Source: Chromatiaceae bacterium
GTDB lineage: Bacteria; Pseudomonadota; Gammaproteobacteria; Chromatiales; Chromatiaceae
NCBI GenBank assembly: GCA_024235175.1
Contig: JACKMX010000005.1
Location: 310,001 to 374,000 of the forward strand
Reading direction: 5' to 3'
Length of the DNA stretch: 64,000 nt
How positions within the stretch are numbered: position 1 is the first letter of the stretch; each line of letters starts with the position of its first letter. The position numbers and the translations under genes were made by a program. The notes beneath the pieces are model-generated. The model made no database searches, was not told the origin of the DNA, and was given only the letters and a program-made list of their open reading frames with translations. Positions 28,358 to 37,989 of this stretch are shown piece by piece.

Positions 28358-28837
28358 CTACTCCAGAGCTTCCTGCACGATACCATCGATCAATTTTATC
28401 AAATCCTCCTCCACCAGATCTGCTTCACCAAGCATTTTGGGGCGCCGATAAGCGATATAAGTCTGCGTCTCATCCCCGGTTTTCTGGTAGATGCTCAGTG
28501 TTAGGGGACAGGTCGCCATATTGGCCGGATGAGCTTTTGACATACGGTAGGACATCAATATGCTGCAGAACTCCAGCGATTCGGCTTTTTCGTAAAGCCT
28601 GGTATCCAGTCCGGTGTCGGCTGCAGTGCGATTCAGCATTTCGCTGATATGCAGTGTATTTGTAATGAGCATGCCCCGACCGGTAATCGCCAGTTCTAGA
28701 TTGGATTTGATGTCGCCATAGGATTCGTTTGTTTCATAGACGATTATCGGCGAATCGCTCGAAGTTACCGGCTCAGCACTTAATACCTGCTGGGTTTGGA
28801 TAAATAGTGAGATCAAAATTGCAACGATTCTAAGCAT
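28358..28837 (-). CDS. Exported DUF302-domain protein
   Basis: The 159-residue protein has a signal peptide (MLRIVAILISLFIQTQQVLS) and a DUF302 fold with DIKSNLELAITGRGMLI near residue 38. Further segments include YEKAESLEFCSILMS and HPANMATCPLTLSIYQKTGD. DUF302 proteins are widespread in sulfur bacteria and their function is not established. ATG 28837 follows AAAGGA; a longer frame lacks an RBS. It lies just upstream of the tail-anchored regulator gene, perhaps cotranscribed. Confidence 0.88.
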   Translation of the reverse strand: MLRIVAILISLFIQTQQVLSAEPVTSSDSPIIVYETNESYGDIKSNLELAITGRGMLITNTLHISEMLNRTAADTGLDTRLYEKAESLEFCSILMSYRMSKAHPANMATCPLTLSIYQKTGDETQTYIAYRRPKMLGEADLVEEDLIKLIDGIVQEALE

Positions 28838-28970
28838 TTTATAAATCCTTTGGATTTTGTGAAAGTCCGAAACATCCCCCTTCAATCAGCTTGACGCAGA
28901 CCAGAATGACGAGGCTGTGCAAAAAAATCGTCCGGAATTGACGAAGTGTAAAATTATCTCACATACAAAG

Positions 28971-30302
28971 TCAGTGGTCGTATCGTGCAATTCTGGAGCG
29001 CCAATCTTCGGCGCGGGCGGCAATCTCCTGGCCATCAAGTGTGGTCAGTTGCCCGGATCGAAGCAGTTGCCGGCCAGCAACCCAGACATCACTCACCTTG
29101 TCACGCCCAGTCGCGTAGACGAGCTGTGAAACCGGGTGGTAGACGGGTTGGGTTTCCAGACTGCCAAGGTTCACCGCAACGATATCTGCGGCTTTTCCGA
29201 CTTCCAGTGAACCAGTTTCCCTGTCCATGCCCAGAGCCCTGGCGCCGTTGATTGTAGCCATACGCAGTGCATCGTAGGCGGGCAGGGCACTGGCATCTTT
29301 TGCCACACCCTTCGCCAACAATGCTGCGGTCCGCATTTCGCTGAACATATTCAAGTCGTTATTGCTGGCCGCCCCGTCGGTACCGAGGGCAACATTGATC
29401 CCGCTCTGCATGAGGCTGGTGACGGGACAGAAGCCGGAGGCGAGCTTGAGATTTGATTCCGGGCAGTGCACCACGTGGGCGCCGCTGTCAGCGAAAGAAC
29501 TGATTTCATCCTCATTCAACTGGGTCATGTGAACCGCCATCAGGGATGGGGAGACAACTCCCAACTCCTCCAGCCTTCGCAGCGGCCGAGTGCCGTACCT
29601 GCTGATGTTCTGATGCACCTCGTCTATGGTTTCATGCACATGCATATGCACAGGTATCTCAAGCTCATCCGAGAGCACTCTGATTCGTTCCAGTGGCGCA
29701 TTGGACACTGAGTAAGGTGCGTGTGGTGCGAAGGCGGTTCTGATCAGACTGCTGTTGCGAAACTGATCGTGAACCTCGAGCCCTCGCTGCAGGTATTCAT
29801 CAGCACCTCCTGCCCAGGCTGAAGGGAAGTCGATCAGGATCAGGCCAACCACAGCTTTCATTCCGGCAGCTGCGGCAACATGGCCGGCAACGTCGGGGAA
29901 GAAGTACATGTCATTGAAACAGGTGATGCCGCCGCGAAGCATTTCGGCCACCGCCAGACGGGTTCCATCCGCCACGAACTCTTCGCTGACCCAGCGGGCC
30001 TCTGCAGGCCAGATATGTTGATTGAGCCAGGTCATCAGCGGCATATCGTCTGCCAGACCGCGCAGCAGCGACATGCTGGCGTGGGTATGGCTGTTGATTA
30101 AGCCCGGGATCAGGATGTGATCGGACAGATTATGCTCACTGCTCACGGAGAACCGTTGTTTAGCCTCGGTACTGGGAAGAATGTCCAGAATTTTACCGCT
30201 CCTGATGGCAATGGCGTGGTGCTCGAAAATGCTCCCGCCGAAGTCAACCGGCACGATCCAGCGCGCGTGGATCAGTGTGTCGATATGCAATTTTTCACTC
30301 AT
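28971..30302 (-). CDS. mtaD: TRZ/ATZ amidohydrolase, probable 5'-methylthioadenosine/S-adenosylhomocysteine deaminase
   Basis: This 443-residue amidohydrolase has the metal-binding NSHTHASMSLLRGLADDMPL near residue 69, HMHVHET and the catalytic Asp in LGTDGAASNNDL. It should deaminate methylthioadenosine to methylthioinosine. It is divergent from mtnA (64 bp between starts), the same pairing as in Pseudomonas aeruginosa (PA3170/mtnA region), where the methylthioinosine route is known. The downstream methylthioinosine phosphorylase is not in the window. Confidence 0.93.
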   Translation of the reverse strand: MSEKLHIDTLIHARWIVPVDFGGSIFEHHAIAIRSGKILDILPSTEAKQRFSVSSEHNLSDHILIPGLINSHTHASMSLLRGLADDMPLMTWLNQHIWPAEARWVSEEFVADGTRLAVAEMLRGGITCFNDMYFFPDVAGHVAAAAGMKAVVGLILIDFPSAWAGGADEYLQRGLEVHDQFRNSSLIRTAFAPHAPYSVSNAPLERIRVLSDELEIPVHMHVHETIDEVHQNISRYGTRPLRRLEELGVVSPSLMAVHMTQLNEDEISSFADSGAHVVHCPESNLKLASGFCPVTSLMQSGINVALGTDGAASNNDLNMFSEMRTAALLAKGVAKDASALPAYDALRMATINGARALGMDRETGSLEVGKAADIVAVNLGSLETQPVYHPVSQLVYATGRDKVSDVWVAGRQLLRSGQLTTLDGQEIAARAEDWRSRIARYDH

Positions 30303-30366
30303 TGGACCGGTATCTGTATCGGATTAACCTGCTAATATCTACGAATTTGCCACGGGTTGTGTATAT

Positions 30367-31431
30367 ATGGAAGCGTTAAAGTTGAAAATCGTTGCAGATG
30401 CCGATCATGCGGTCGTATGGCAAAACGATCGATTGTACCTGCTGGATCAACGTCTGTTACCCGAACAGGAGCGTTATGTGGAGCTGCAGAGCTGTTCCGA
30501 AACCACGGCAGCGATCAGAAGCATGGTTGTGCGCGGCGCACCGGCGATAGGTATTACCGCCGCTTATGCGGTGGTGCTCGCGGCCCGCACCGGTTTTTCG
30601 AGGTCACCGGCGGAATGGCGGCGATTGATGCAGCCGGATGTGGCTGCTTTGGGTATGTCGAGGCCGACTGCTGTGAATCTGCGCTGGGCAATAGAGAGAA
30701 TGCAGTGTGTTGCAGGGAATCTGCCAGATGGCGACGACCCGGAAGCGGCACTGCTTGCAGCGGCAATACAGATACACCAAGAGGATGTGGAGGCAAATAG
30801 GCGCATCGGCGCCATCGGTGCGGGTCTGATCAGGAAGCAGACATCTGTCATTACCCATTGTAACGCTGGAGCACTGGCCACAGGGGGTTATGGTACAGCG
30901 CTGGGTGTTATAAGAAGTGCATTTTCCGAGGGCCTGATCGATCTGGTCTACGCAGATGAAACCAGGCCATGGTTTCAAGGTTCGCGGTTGACCGCATGGG
31001 AGCTCTCCCGCGATGGCATCCCGGTAAGGATCATGACCGAAGGTGCTGCGGCCCGACGTATGAGCCAGGGCGGAATCGGGTGGGTCATAGTCGGCTCCGA
31101 CCGGATCGCAGCCAATGGCGATGTCGTCAACAAGATCGGAACCTACAATCTCGCGGTGGTGGCCCGATATCATGGGGTCAGGGTAATGGTGGCTGCACCG
31201 ACTTCGACCATCGATACGTCTGTTTCGGGTGGAACCGACATCCCTATCGAGATGAGAGATCCGGAGGAGGTGTTAAGCTGCGGTGAACGCCGCATCGGAG
31301 CGCCCGGCGTGGACGCCTGGAATCCGGTGTTCGATGTTACTCCGGCGGCGCTGGTGGATGTAATAGTGACTGAACGTGGCGCCGTTCATCGGCCTGATGC
31401 CAAAAAGATAGCTGATCTGATGAAAATCTAG
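30367..31431 (+). CDS. mtnA: Methylthioribose-1-phosphate isomerase
   Basis: MtnA converts methylthioribose-1-phosphate to methylthioribulose-1-phosphate in methionine salvage. The 354-residue protein has VVRGAPAIGITAAYAVVLA near residue 56, the catalytic cysteine loop ITHCNAGALATGGYGTALG near residue 165, and DETRPWFQGSRLTAWEL and GSDRIAANGDVVNKIGTYN. The length is typical, and eIF2B-like paralogues lack several of these. It is the first gene of the syntenic block leading to gyrA. Confidence 0.97.
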   Translation: MEALKLKIVADADHAVVWQNDRLYLLDQRLLPEQERYVELQSCSETTAAIRSMVVRGAPAIGITAAYAVVLAARTGFSRSPAEWRRLMQPDVAALGMSRPTAVNLRWAIERMQCVAGNLPDGDDPEAALLAAAIQIHQEDVEANRRIGAIGAGLIRKQTSVITHCNAGALATGGYGTALGVIRSAFSEGLIDLVYADETRPWFQGSRLTAWELSRDGIPVRIMTEGAAARRMSQGGIGWVIVGSDRIAANGDVVNKIGTYNLAVVARYHGVRVMVAAPTSTIDTSVSGGTDIPIEMRDPEEVLSCGERRIGAPGVDAWNPVFDVTPAALVDVIVTERGAVHRPDAKKIADLMKI

Positions 31432-31897
31432 TGCTCCTTCAAGGTAATAATTACGGGTTAAGTAACTTCTCAATAACCCCGTGAAATTCCGCAGGGTGGA
31501 TCAGGGAGTGAAGGTTAGCACCGACCGAAGGTCCAGTGGACCTTCGCAGCGGGGACGAACGATCCACCGATCGCATTGGATTTGGTGGGTCCGCTTCGCT
31601 TGACCCACCTTACAACTGATGGGAGCTGCCTTGACTTTTTTGAGAGGTTGCCGGGTTCAGCATCCATATGTGGCATTCCAGCAAGGCGCATTACACCGAC
31701 AAGCTCACTGCGCGCGCAATTATTACCTTGGAGGAGTACTGGTCTCAGCCCCCCCCTCAAAGCCGATTTTAAGGGCGATAAAACCAAAGCGGCGCCTAAT
31801 TCGATATGGTAGTATTTACGGCTGAATTTCAGCCGACAGTTAGGCTGCCTTTGCCTCTGCAGAGGTCCGCCCAAACAGTAAGGATCCATTATCACAC
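31432..31897. other. Repeat-bearing leader region of gyrA
   Basis: This 466-bp intergenic stretch carries nested palindromes (31495-31609) and then the gyrA leader. No gene is visible. Sequence downstream of 31610 has no obvious hairpin and presumably holds the gyrA promoter. Confidence 0.5.
31495..31609. repeat. Nested inverted repeats upstream of gyrA
   Basis: Outer arms GGTGGATC (31495-31502) / GATCCACC (31561-31568) enclose a perfect 9-bp hairpin CGAAGGTCC-AGT-GGACCTTCG (31526-31546). A second hairpin follows: GGTGGGTC (31584-31591) / GACCCACC (31602-31609). The GGTGGGTC...GACCCACC type is a common dispersed palindrome of proteobacteria. Confidence 0.75.
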
Positions 31898-34498
31898 ATG
31901 ACCGATTTCGCCAAAGAAGTTATACCGGTCAATCTCGAAGATGAAATGCAGCAGTCCTATCTCGATTACGCGATGAGTGTAATCGTAGGTCGGGCTCTTC
32001 CCGATGTGCGCGACGGGCTCAAGCCGGTACACCGGCGAGTGCTTTATGCCATGAGCGTGCTGGGGAATGACTGGAACAAGCCGTATAAGAAATCAGCGCG
32101 CGTGGTGGGTGATGTCATCGGTAAGTATCATCCGCACGGGGATACCGCGGTGTACGACACCATCGTTCGCATGGCGCAACCCTTCTCCATGCGCTACCTG
32201 TTGGTGGACGGGCAGGGCAACTTCGGTTCGGTGGATGGAGATGCGCCCGCCGCCATGCGTTACACCGAAGTCCGCATGGCGAAGATTGCGCACAGCATGT
32301 TGGACGATCTCGACAAAGAGACCGTCGATTATGTTGCCAACTATGATGAATCTGAATCCGAGCCATCGGTGCTGCCGGCGCGGATTCCAAATCTGTTGGT
32401 AAATGGTTCCGCCGGCATAGCAGTGGGAATGGCAACCAATATTCCGCCGCACAATCTGACGGAAGTGATCAACGGCTGTCTCGCGTTGATAGACGATCCG
32501 AAAATTACCGTCAAGGGACTCATGGAATACATTCCCGGCCCGGATTTTCCCACAGCTGCGATTATCAATGGTGCGCATGGTATCAAGGAGGCCTATACAA
32601 CGGGCAGGGGGCGAATCTACCTGCGTGCGCGATCCAGTGTGGAGAATATCGACGGAGGCACGCGCCAGCGTATTGTGGTGCATGAACTGCCGTACCAGGT
32701 CAACAAGGCGCGCATGCTGGAGAAGATAGCGGAGCTGGTGAAAGATAAGCGTATCGAGGGAATCAGTGAACTGCGTGACGAATCCGACAAAGAGGGGATG
32801 CGGGTAGTGATTGAACTGCGCCGCGGTGAAGTGGCGGAAGTGGTGCTGAACAATCTCTACCAGCACACTCAGATGCAGACGGTGTTCGGCATCAATATGG
32901 TATCGCTGGTTGATGGCCGTCCACGCCTGCTGAATCTGAAGCAGATGCTGGAGTTCTTCATCCGCCACCGACGCGATGTGGTGACACGTCGTACGCTGTT
33001 CGAACTGCGCAAGGCGCGCGATCGTGCACATGTGTTGGAAGGACTTGCGGTAGCACTGGCAAATATCGACGAGATTATCGCACTGATAAAGGCTGCCTCC
33101 AGTCCGGCGGAGGCGAAACAGGCGCTGTTGGAGCGATGGTGGCAGTCGGGTACGGTTGAGCAAATGCTGCAGCGCGCCGGTGCGGATGCATCGAGGCCAC
33201 AGGATTTGGATTCTTCTTTTGGTCTCAATGCGCAAGGTTACCGTTTGAGTGATCTTCAGGCACAAGCGATTCTGGAACTGAGACTGCAAAAACTTACTGG
33301 TCTTGAACAGGAAAAAATATTAAAAGAATACAGTGATATACTGGATAAAATTAAAGAGTTGTTAGAGATTATTTCAAGCGCTGACAAGCTAATGCAGGTG
33401 ATCACGGATGAGCTGATCGAGATGCGTGATCAATATGGTGACCAGCGTCGCAGCGAAATATTGCAGAGCCGTCTCGACCTGACGCTGGAAGATCTGATTA
33501 CCGAAGAGGATGTGGTCGTCACACTTTCTCACGCCGGCTATGCGAAAGCGCAGCCGGTGGATACCTATCGTGCTCAGAAGCGGGGGGGGAAAGGAAAAAC
33601 CGCAACCGCGACCAAGGATGAGGATTTTGTCGACAAACTATTCGTTGCCAGTACGCATGATACGATCCTCTGCTTCTCCAGCCGTGGCCGCGTCTACTGG
33701 CTGAAAGTGTACGAACTGCCGCAGGCAGGGCGCAACGCACGTGGTAAACCCATTGTCAATCTGCTACCGCTGGAGAAAGATGAACGTATCAGCGCGGTAT
33801 TGCCGATCCGGGAGTACACGGATGACCGCTATATCCTGATGGCTACCAGCAGCGGTACGGTCAAAAAGAGCCGGCTGACCGATTTTTCCCGTCCGCGTGC
33901 CAATGGAATCATTGCTGTGGATCTGCGCGAAGATGATTGTCTGATAGGTGTCTCCATCACTGACGGTACTCGGGACGTGATGCTGTTTACTTCAGCGGGA
34001 AAAGCCATACGCTTCGACGAAGGAGAGGTCCGGCCCATGGGGAGGACTGCATGCGGCGTCCGCGGGATCAGGCTGGCACAGGGGCAACGCGTTATCTCTC
34101 TGATCGTAACCAGAGCCGAAGGCACAATTTTGACCGTGACCGAGAACGGCTTTGGAAAAAGAACACCTCTGGATCAGTTTCCGGTCAAGGGGCGCGGCGG
34201 TATGGGCGTTATCTCAATCAAGACTTCCGAGCGTAATGGGGAACAGGTGGGTGCAGTTCTGGTTGAGGAGCAGGATGAGGTGATGTTGATTACCGATGGC
34301 GGAACTCTGGTCAGAAACCGGGTCTCCGATATCTCGCTGATGGGGCGTGGTACCCAGGGCGTGACTATGATTCGTCTCTCCAAAAAAGAACGCCTTATCG
34401 GATTGGCCAGGGTGGAATCATTGGATATGGAAGATGACGAAGAGTCTGAGGATATTACAGACGATCAATCTTCCGCTTCTGAAGAGAGTTCAGAATAG
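31898..34498 (+). CDS. gyrA: DNA gyrase subunit A
   Basis: GyrA cuts and religates DNA in the A2B2 gyrase that introduces negative supercoils. The 866-residue protein has the breakage-reunion domain with the quinolone-resistance region HPHGDTAVYDTIVRM and the catalytic Tyr in AAMRYTEVRM. The six-bladed C-terminal pinwheel includes the GyrA box QKRGGKGK. Position 83 (E. coli numbering) is Thr, as in Pseudomonas, instead of Ser. The C-terminus is acidic. serC follows after 57 bp. Confidence 0.98.
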   Translation: MTDFAKEVIPVNLEDEMQQSYLDYAMSVIVGRALPDVRDGLKPVHRRVLYAMSVLGNDWNKPYKKSARVVGDVIGKYHPHGDTAVYDTIVRMAQPFSMRYLLVDGQGNFGSVDGDAPAAMRYTEVRMAKIAHSMLDDLDKETVDYVANYDESESEPSVLPARIPNLLVNGSAGIAVGMATNIPPHNLTEVINGCLALIDDPKITVKGLMEYIPGPDFPTAAIINGAHGIKEAYTTGRGRIYLRARSSVENIDGGTRQRIVVHELPYQVNKARMLEKIAELVKDKRIEGISELRDESDKEGMRVVIELRRGEVAEVVLNNLYQHTQMQTVFGINMVSLVDGRPRLLNLKQMLEFFIRHRRDVVTRRTLFELRKARDRAHVLEGLAVALANIDEIIALIKAASSPAEAKQALLERWWQSGTVEQMLQRAGADASRPQDLDSSFGLNAQGYRLSDLQAQAILELRLQKLTGLEQEKILKEYSDILDKIKELLEIISSADKLMQVITDELIEMRDQYGDQRRSEILQSRLDLTLEDLITEEDVVVTLSHAGYAKAQPVDTYRAQKRGGKGKTATATKDEDFVDKLFVASTHDTILCFSSRGRVYWLKVYELPQAGRNARGKPIVNLLPLEKDERISAVLPIREYTDDRYILMATSSGTVKKSRLTDFSRPRANGIIAVDLREDDCLIGVSITDGTRDVMLFTSAGKAIRFDEGEVRPMGRTACGVRGIRLAQGQRVISLIVTRAEGTILTVTENGFGKRTPLDQFPVKGRGGMGVISIKTSERNGEQVGAVLVEEQDEVMLITDGGTLVRNRVSDISLMGRGTQGVTMIRLSKKERLIGLARVESLDMEDDEESEDITDDQSSASEESSE

Positions 34499-34555
34499 GG
34501 TGAGAAATTTTTATAATTTCTTTAATAACATGAAGTTGTAATTGAGAGCTACAGC

Positions 34556-35635
34556 ATGTCCAGAGTTTATAATTTTAGCGCGGGTCCGGCTATGCTGCCG
34601 GAAGAGGTGTTGATACAGGCGAGAGACGAAATGCTCGACTGGCAGGGGAGCGGCATGTCGGTTATGGAGATGAGTCATCGCGGCAAAGAGTTTATCTCTA
34701 TCGCCACACAGGCTGAAGCCGATTTGCGGGAACTGCTCAATGTTCCTGATAACTATAAAGTGCTGTTTCTGCAGGGTGGTGCATCCAGTCAGTTTGCTAT
34801 GGTACCGATGAACCTTTTGCAGGGAAAAAAGAGTGCTGATTATTTGAATACCGGTTCCTGGTCGAAGAAGGCGATCGCGGAGTGTAAGAAATATAGCGAT
34901 GTAAACATTGCGGGTGCAGCACCGGACGGGGTCTTTTCAGTGCCCGCTCAGGCTGATCTCAAGCTGGACCCGGATGCTGCATACCTTCACTACACCCCGA
35001 ACGAAACGATCCAGGGAATCGAGTTCCCCTATGTTCCGGAGACTGGTGATGTGCCACTGGCGGCCGATTTCTCCTCCACCATCCTCTCCCGGCCGATAGA
35101 TATATCCCGTTTTGGGATTATTTACGCTGGTGCTCAGAAGAATATAGGTCCTGCCGGGTTAACTCTGGTGATACTGCGCGAGGATCTGATTAAGGAGCCC
35201 CTGGCAGGTACACCTTCCATGCTGACCTATCGCACCATGGTGGATGGGGAATCCATGTACAACACACCGCCCACCTTCGGCTGGTATCTGGCCGGCCTTG
35301 TGTTCCAGTGGCTCAAGCGCAATGGCGGGCTTACAGCGATGGCGAAAATAAACGAACGTAAGGCCGGATTGTTATATACCGCCATTGATTCATCTGATTT
35401 CTATGCCAACCCGGTCGACCCGGCCTGCCGTTCCTGGATGAATATTCCTTTTACCCTGGCCGATGCGGCGCTGGACGCGGATTTTCTGGCGGGAGCCAAG
35501 GAGGCTGGTCTGGTGACGCTCAAGGGTCACCGCTCGGTTGGCGGAATGCGTGCAAGCATCTATAACGCCATGCCCGAAGAAGGGGTCAGAGCGCTGGTCG
35601 ATTTCATGGTGGATTTTGAAAAGCGGCGTGGTTGA
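34556..35635 (+). CDS. serC: Phosphoserine aminotransferase
   Basis: SerC transaminates 3-phosphohydroxypyruvate to phosphoserine, and a related step in pyridoxal-phosphate synthesis. The 359-residue protein begins MSRVYNFSAGPAMLPEEVL, has FLQGGASSQFAMVP, and carries the PLP lysine in IYAGAQKNIGPAGLT. gyrA-serC order is conserved in gammaproteobacteria. Downstream serA supplies the substrate, an arrangement not seen in Pseudomonas at this spot. Confidence 0.97.
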   Translation: MSRVYNFSAGPAMLPEEVLIQARDEMLDWQGSGMSVMEMSHRGKEFISIATQAEADLRELLNVPDNYKVLFLQGGASSQFAMVPMNLLQGKKSADYLNTGSWSKKAIAECKKYSDVNIAGAAPDGVFSVPAQADLKLDPDAAYLHYTPNETIQGIEFPYVPETGDVPLAADFSSTILSRPIDISRFGIIYAGAQKNIGPAGLTLVILREDLIKEPLAGTPSMLTYRTMVDGESMYNTPPTFGWYLAGLVFQWLKRNGGLTAMAKINERKAGLLYTAIDSSDFYANPVDPACRSWMNIPFTLADAALDADFLAGAKEAGLVTLKGHRSVGGMRASIYNAMPEEGVRALVDFMVDFEKRRG

Positions 35636-35684
35636 TCTGTTTTTGTGCGGCTCCTTCGTGCTTCCATAATTGAGATGAACAAAG

Positions 35685-36860
35685 ATGTATAAGATACAGA
35701 CATTAAACAATATATCAGTTGCTGGCCTGGATCGGCTGCCACGCGACAAGTATGAAGTGGCATCAGAAATCGCGAACCCTGATGCCATCATGCTGCGCTC
35801 TTTCAAAATGCACGATATGGAGATACCGAAATCGGTTAAGGCGGTTGGTCGTGCGGGTGCCGGTGTCAATAACATTCCGGTTGATAAGATGACGGAGCTG
35901 GGAGTCCCCGTATTCAATGCTCCCGGCGCCAATTCCAATGCAGTAAAGGAGCTGGTACTGGCGGGCATGCTGATAGCCGCACGCAATATAGGGCAGGCTT
36001 GGGATTTTGCCCGTGGCTTGAGCGGCGACGATGTCACAATAAATAAAGAGGTGGAGAAGGGAAAGAAGCAGTTTGTCGGGTTTGAACTTCCGGGCCGTAC
36101 GCTTGGCGTTATCGGTCTGGGAGCCATTGGCGTCAAAGTGGCGAACGCGGCCCGCGCTCTGGGTATGAATGTGATCGGGTACGATCCAACCATCACGGTT
36201 GAGAGCGCCTGGAAGCTGACCCACGATGTGGAGCAGGCCCTCAGCGTCGATGATCTGCTGTCCAAATCCGATTTTGTCACTTTTCATGTACCGTTGGTGG
36301 ATTCCACGAAAAACATGATCAACGCAGAACGCCTGAAATTGATGAAGAAAAATGCGATTCTGCTCAATTTCTCGCGCTCGGGCATCATAGATGATGAAGC
36401 GGTTGTAGCCGCGCTCGATACAGCGCGTCTGTACGCCTACATCTGCGATTTCCCCAGTAATCTGTTGAAGGACCATCCTCGCTGCATCACGCTGCCTCAT
36501 CTGGGCGCGTCGACAGCCGAAGCGGAGCAGAACTGCGCCATCATGGTTGCAGATCAACTCAAAGGTTATCTGGAGAATGGCAATATCAGGAATTCAGTCA
36601 ATTTTCCGAACATCAACCTGCCCAGAAATGGGGGCTATCGGATAGCCGTGGTCAACTCCAATGTGCCGAATATGGTTGGGCAGATCTCGACCGATCTGGC
36701 AGAGGCCGGTCTCAATATCGTGGACATGCTGAACCGATCGCGCGCAGGGATAGCCGTTACCCTGATGGATACCGACAAGGAGCCGCCAGCTGAGACACTT
36801 GACCAGATAAGGAGCATTGACGGCGTACTGTCGGTGCGCTGCCTGGGTTGTACTCCTTAA
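35685..36860 (+). CDS. serA: D-3-phosphoglycerate dehydrogenase (short ACT form)
   Basis: SerA oxidises 3-phosphoglycerate to 3-phosphohydroxypyruvate, the first step of serine synthesis. The 391-residue protein has the NAD site LGVIGLGAIGVKVAN near residue 143. The catalytic Arg/Glu/His region includes LNFSRSGIIDDEAVV and LPHLGASTAEAEQNC, and a C-terminal ACT-like domain (YRIAVVNSNVPNMVGQIST) is present. It sits between serC and pheA, so serine and aromatic genes may be co-expressed. Confidence 0.95.
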   Translation: MYKIQTLNNISVAGLDRLPRDKYEVASEIANPDAIMLRSFKMHDMEIPKSVKAVGRAGAGVNNIPVDKMTELGVPVFNAPGANSNAVKELVLAGMLIAARNIGQAWDFARGLSGDDVTINKEVEKGKKQFVGFELPGRTLGVIGLGAIGVKVANAARALGMNVIGYDPTITVESAWKLTHDVEQALSVDDLLSKSDFVTFHVPLVDSTKNMINAERLKLMKKNAILLNFSRSGIIDDEAVVAALDTARLYAYICDFPSNLLKDHPRCITLPHLGASTAEAEQNCAIMVADQLKGYLENGNIRNSVNFPNINLPRNGGYRIAVVNSNVPNMVGQISTDLAEAGLNIVDMLNRSRAGIAVTLMDTDKEPPAETLDQIRSIDGVLSVRCLGCTP

Positions 36861-36869
36861 AAATCAACT

Positions 36870-37955
36870 ATGTCCGGCGACGAGAAACTTCAGCACATCC
36901 GTGCACAGATCGACGAACTCGATCTACAGATTCAGGATTTGATAAACCGCCGCGCCTTGGCAGCGAAAGAAGTTGCCAAAATCAAACTGGAGGAGGATAA
37001 GGACGCTTTTTTTTACCGCCCGGAAAGGGAGGCGGCGATTCTGAAGAAGATTCAGTGCAGAAACAAAGGACCCATGGGCGACGAGGAGATGGCGCGGTTG
37101 TTCCGGGAGATAATGTCAGCCTGTCTGGCGCTGGAACAGCCACTCAAGATCGCCTATCTGGGTCCGGAGGGGACCTTCACCCAATCGGCTGCACTCAAGC
37201 ATTTTGGTCACTCCATAATCACATTGCCATTGGGCTCAATTTCAGATGTTTTCCAGGAGGTGGAATCCGGTGCCGCCCAATATGGTGTTGTACCGGTTGA
37301 GAATTCAACTGAAGGGGTTATCAATCACACACTGGATATGTTTCTGCGCTCTCCCCTGTTTATTTGCGGTGAGGTGGGTCTGCGGATACATCACCACCTG
37401 TTGAGCATGGAGACGGATGCCACGACCATCACTAAAGTATTCTCCCATCAGCAATCGCTGGCACAATGCAGGGGTTGGCTCGACCGTAATCTTCCCAGTG
37501 CGGAGCAGGTCACGGTTGGCAGCAATGCGGAGGCCGCCAGACTGGCTGCGAGAGAGTCCCGCAGCGCCGCTATTGCCGGAGAGATGGCTGCGGAGCTCTA
37601 CCACCTGAAAGGGTTGGCGCGCAACATAGAGGATGAACCGGACAATACCACAAGGTTCCTGGTTATCGGTCGCCAGAAAGCGCTTTCCAGCGGGGACGAC
37701 AAGACCAGTATTCTATGCGCCACGCGTAATGTAGCTGGTGGTCTGGGCCGGTTGCTGACACCTCTTGCGGAGCATGGAATCAGTATGACCCGTATCGAGT
37801 CGAGACCATCCCGCCAAGGCAACTGGGACTATGTCTTCTTTATCGATATCGAAGGTCATCAGGATGATCCCAAAGTGGCGTCGGCTTTGGAGGCGTTGCA
37901 GGAACAGGCGCGATTGCTGAAAATCCTTGGCTCCTACCCAAAAGCGGTACTCTGA
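36870..37955 (+). CDS. pheA: Bifunctional chorismate mutase / prephenate dehydratase (P-protein)
   Basis: PheA converts chorismate to prephenate and on to phenylpyruvate. Residues 1-90 are an AroQ chorismate mutase (LQHIRAQIDELDLQIQDLIN, RREAAILKKIQ-like segment). Residues ~95-275 are prephenate dehydratase with LGPEGTFTQSAALKHFG, VPVENSTEGVINHTLD and NTTRFLVIG. A C-terminal ACT domain (GGLGRLLTPLAEHGISMTRI, ESRPSRQGNWDYVFF) gives phenylalanine feedback. Starts 10 bp after serA. Confidence 0.97.
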   Translation: MSGDEKLQHIRAQIDELDLQIQDLINRRALAAKEVAKIKLEEDKDAFFYRPEREAAILKKIQCRNKGPMGDEEMARLFREIMSACLALEQPLKIAYLGPEGTFTQSAALKHFGHSIITLPLGSISDVFQEVESGAAQYGVVPVENSTEGVINHTLDMFLRSPLFICGEVGLRIHHHLLSMETDATTITKVFSHQQSLAQCRGWLDRNLPSAEQVTVGSNAEAARLAARESRSAAIAGEMAAELYHLKGLARNIEDEPDNTTRFLVIGRQKALSSGDDKTSILCATRNVAGGLGRLLTPLAEHGISMTRIESRPSRQGNWDYVFFIDIEGHQDDPKVASALEALQEQARLLKILGSYPKAVL

Positions 37956-37989
37956 AACCAAATTAAACCATTCGAGAGTGATCCAAACG

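Noticed and set aside
32093..33289. 398-codon minus-strand ORF inside gyrA
   Set aside because: It lies wholly within a well-conserved gyrA and has no family features; it is an antisense shadow.
35390..36280. 296-codon minus-strand ORF spanning serC-serA
   Set aside because: Covers parts of two conserved genes in antisense; serine-rich shadow.
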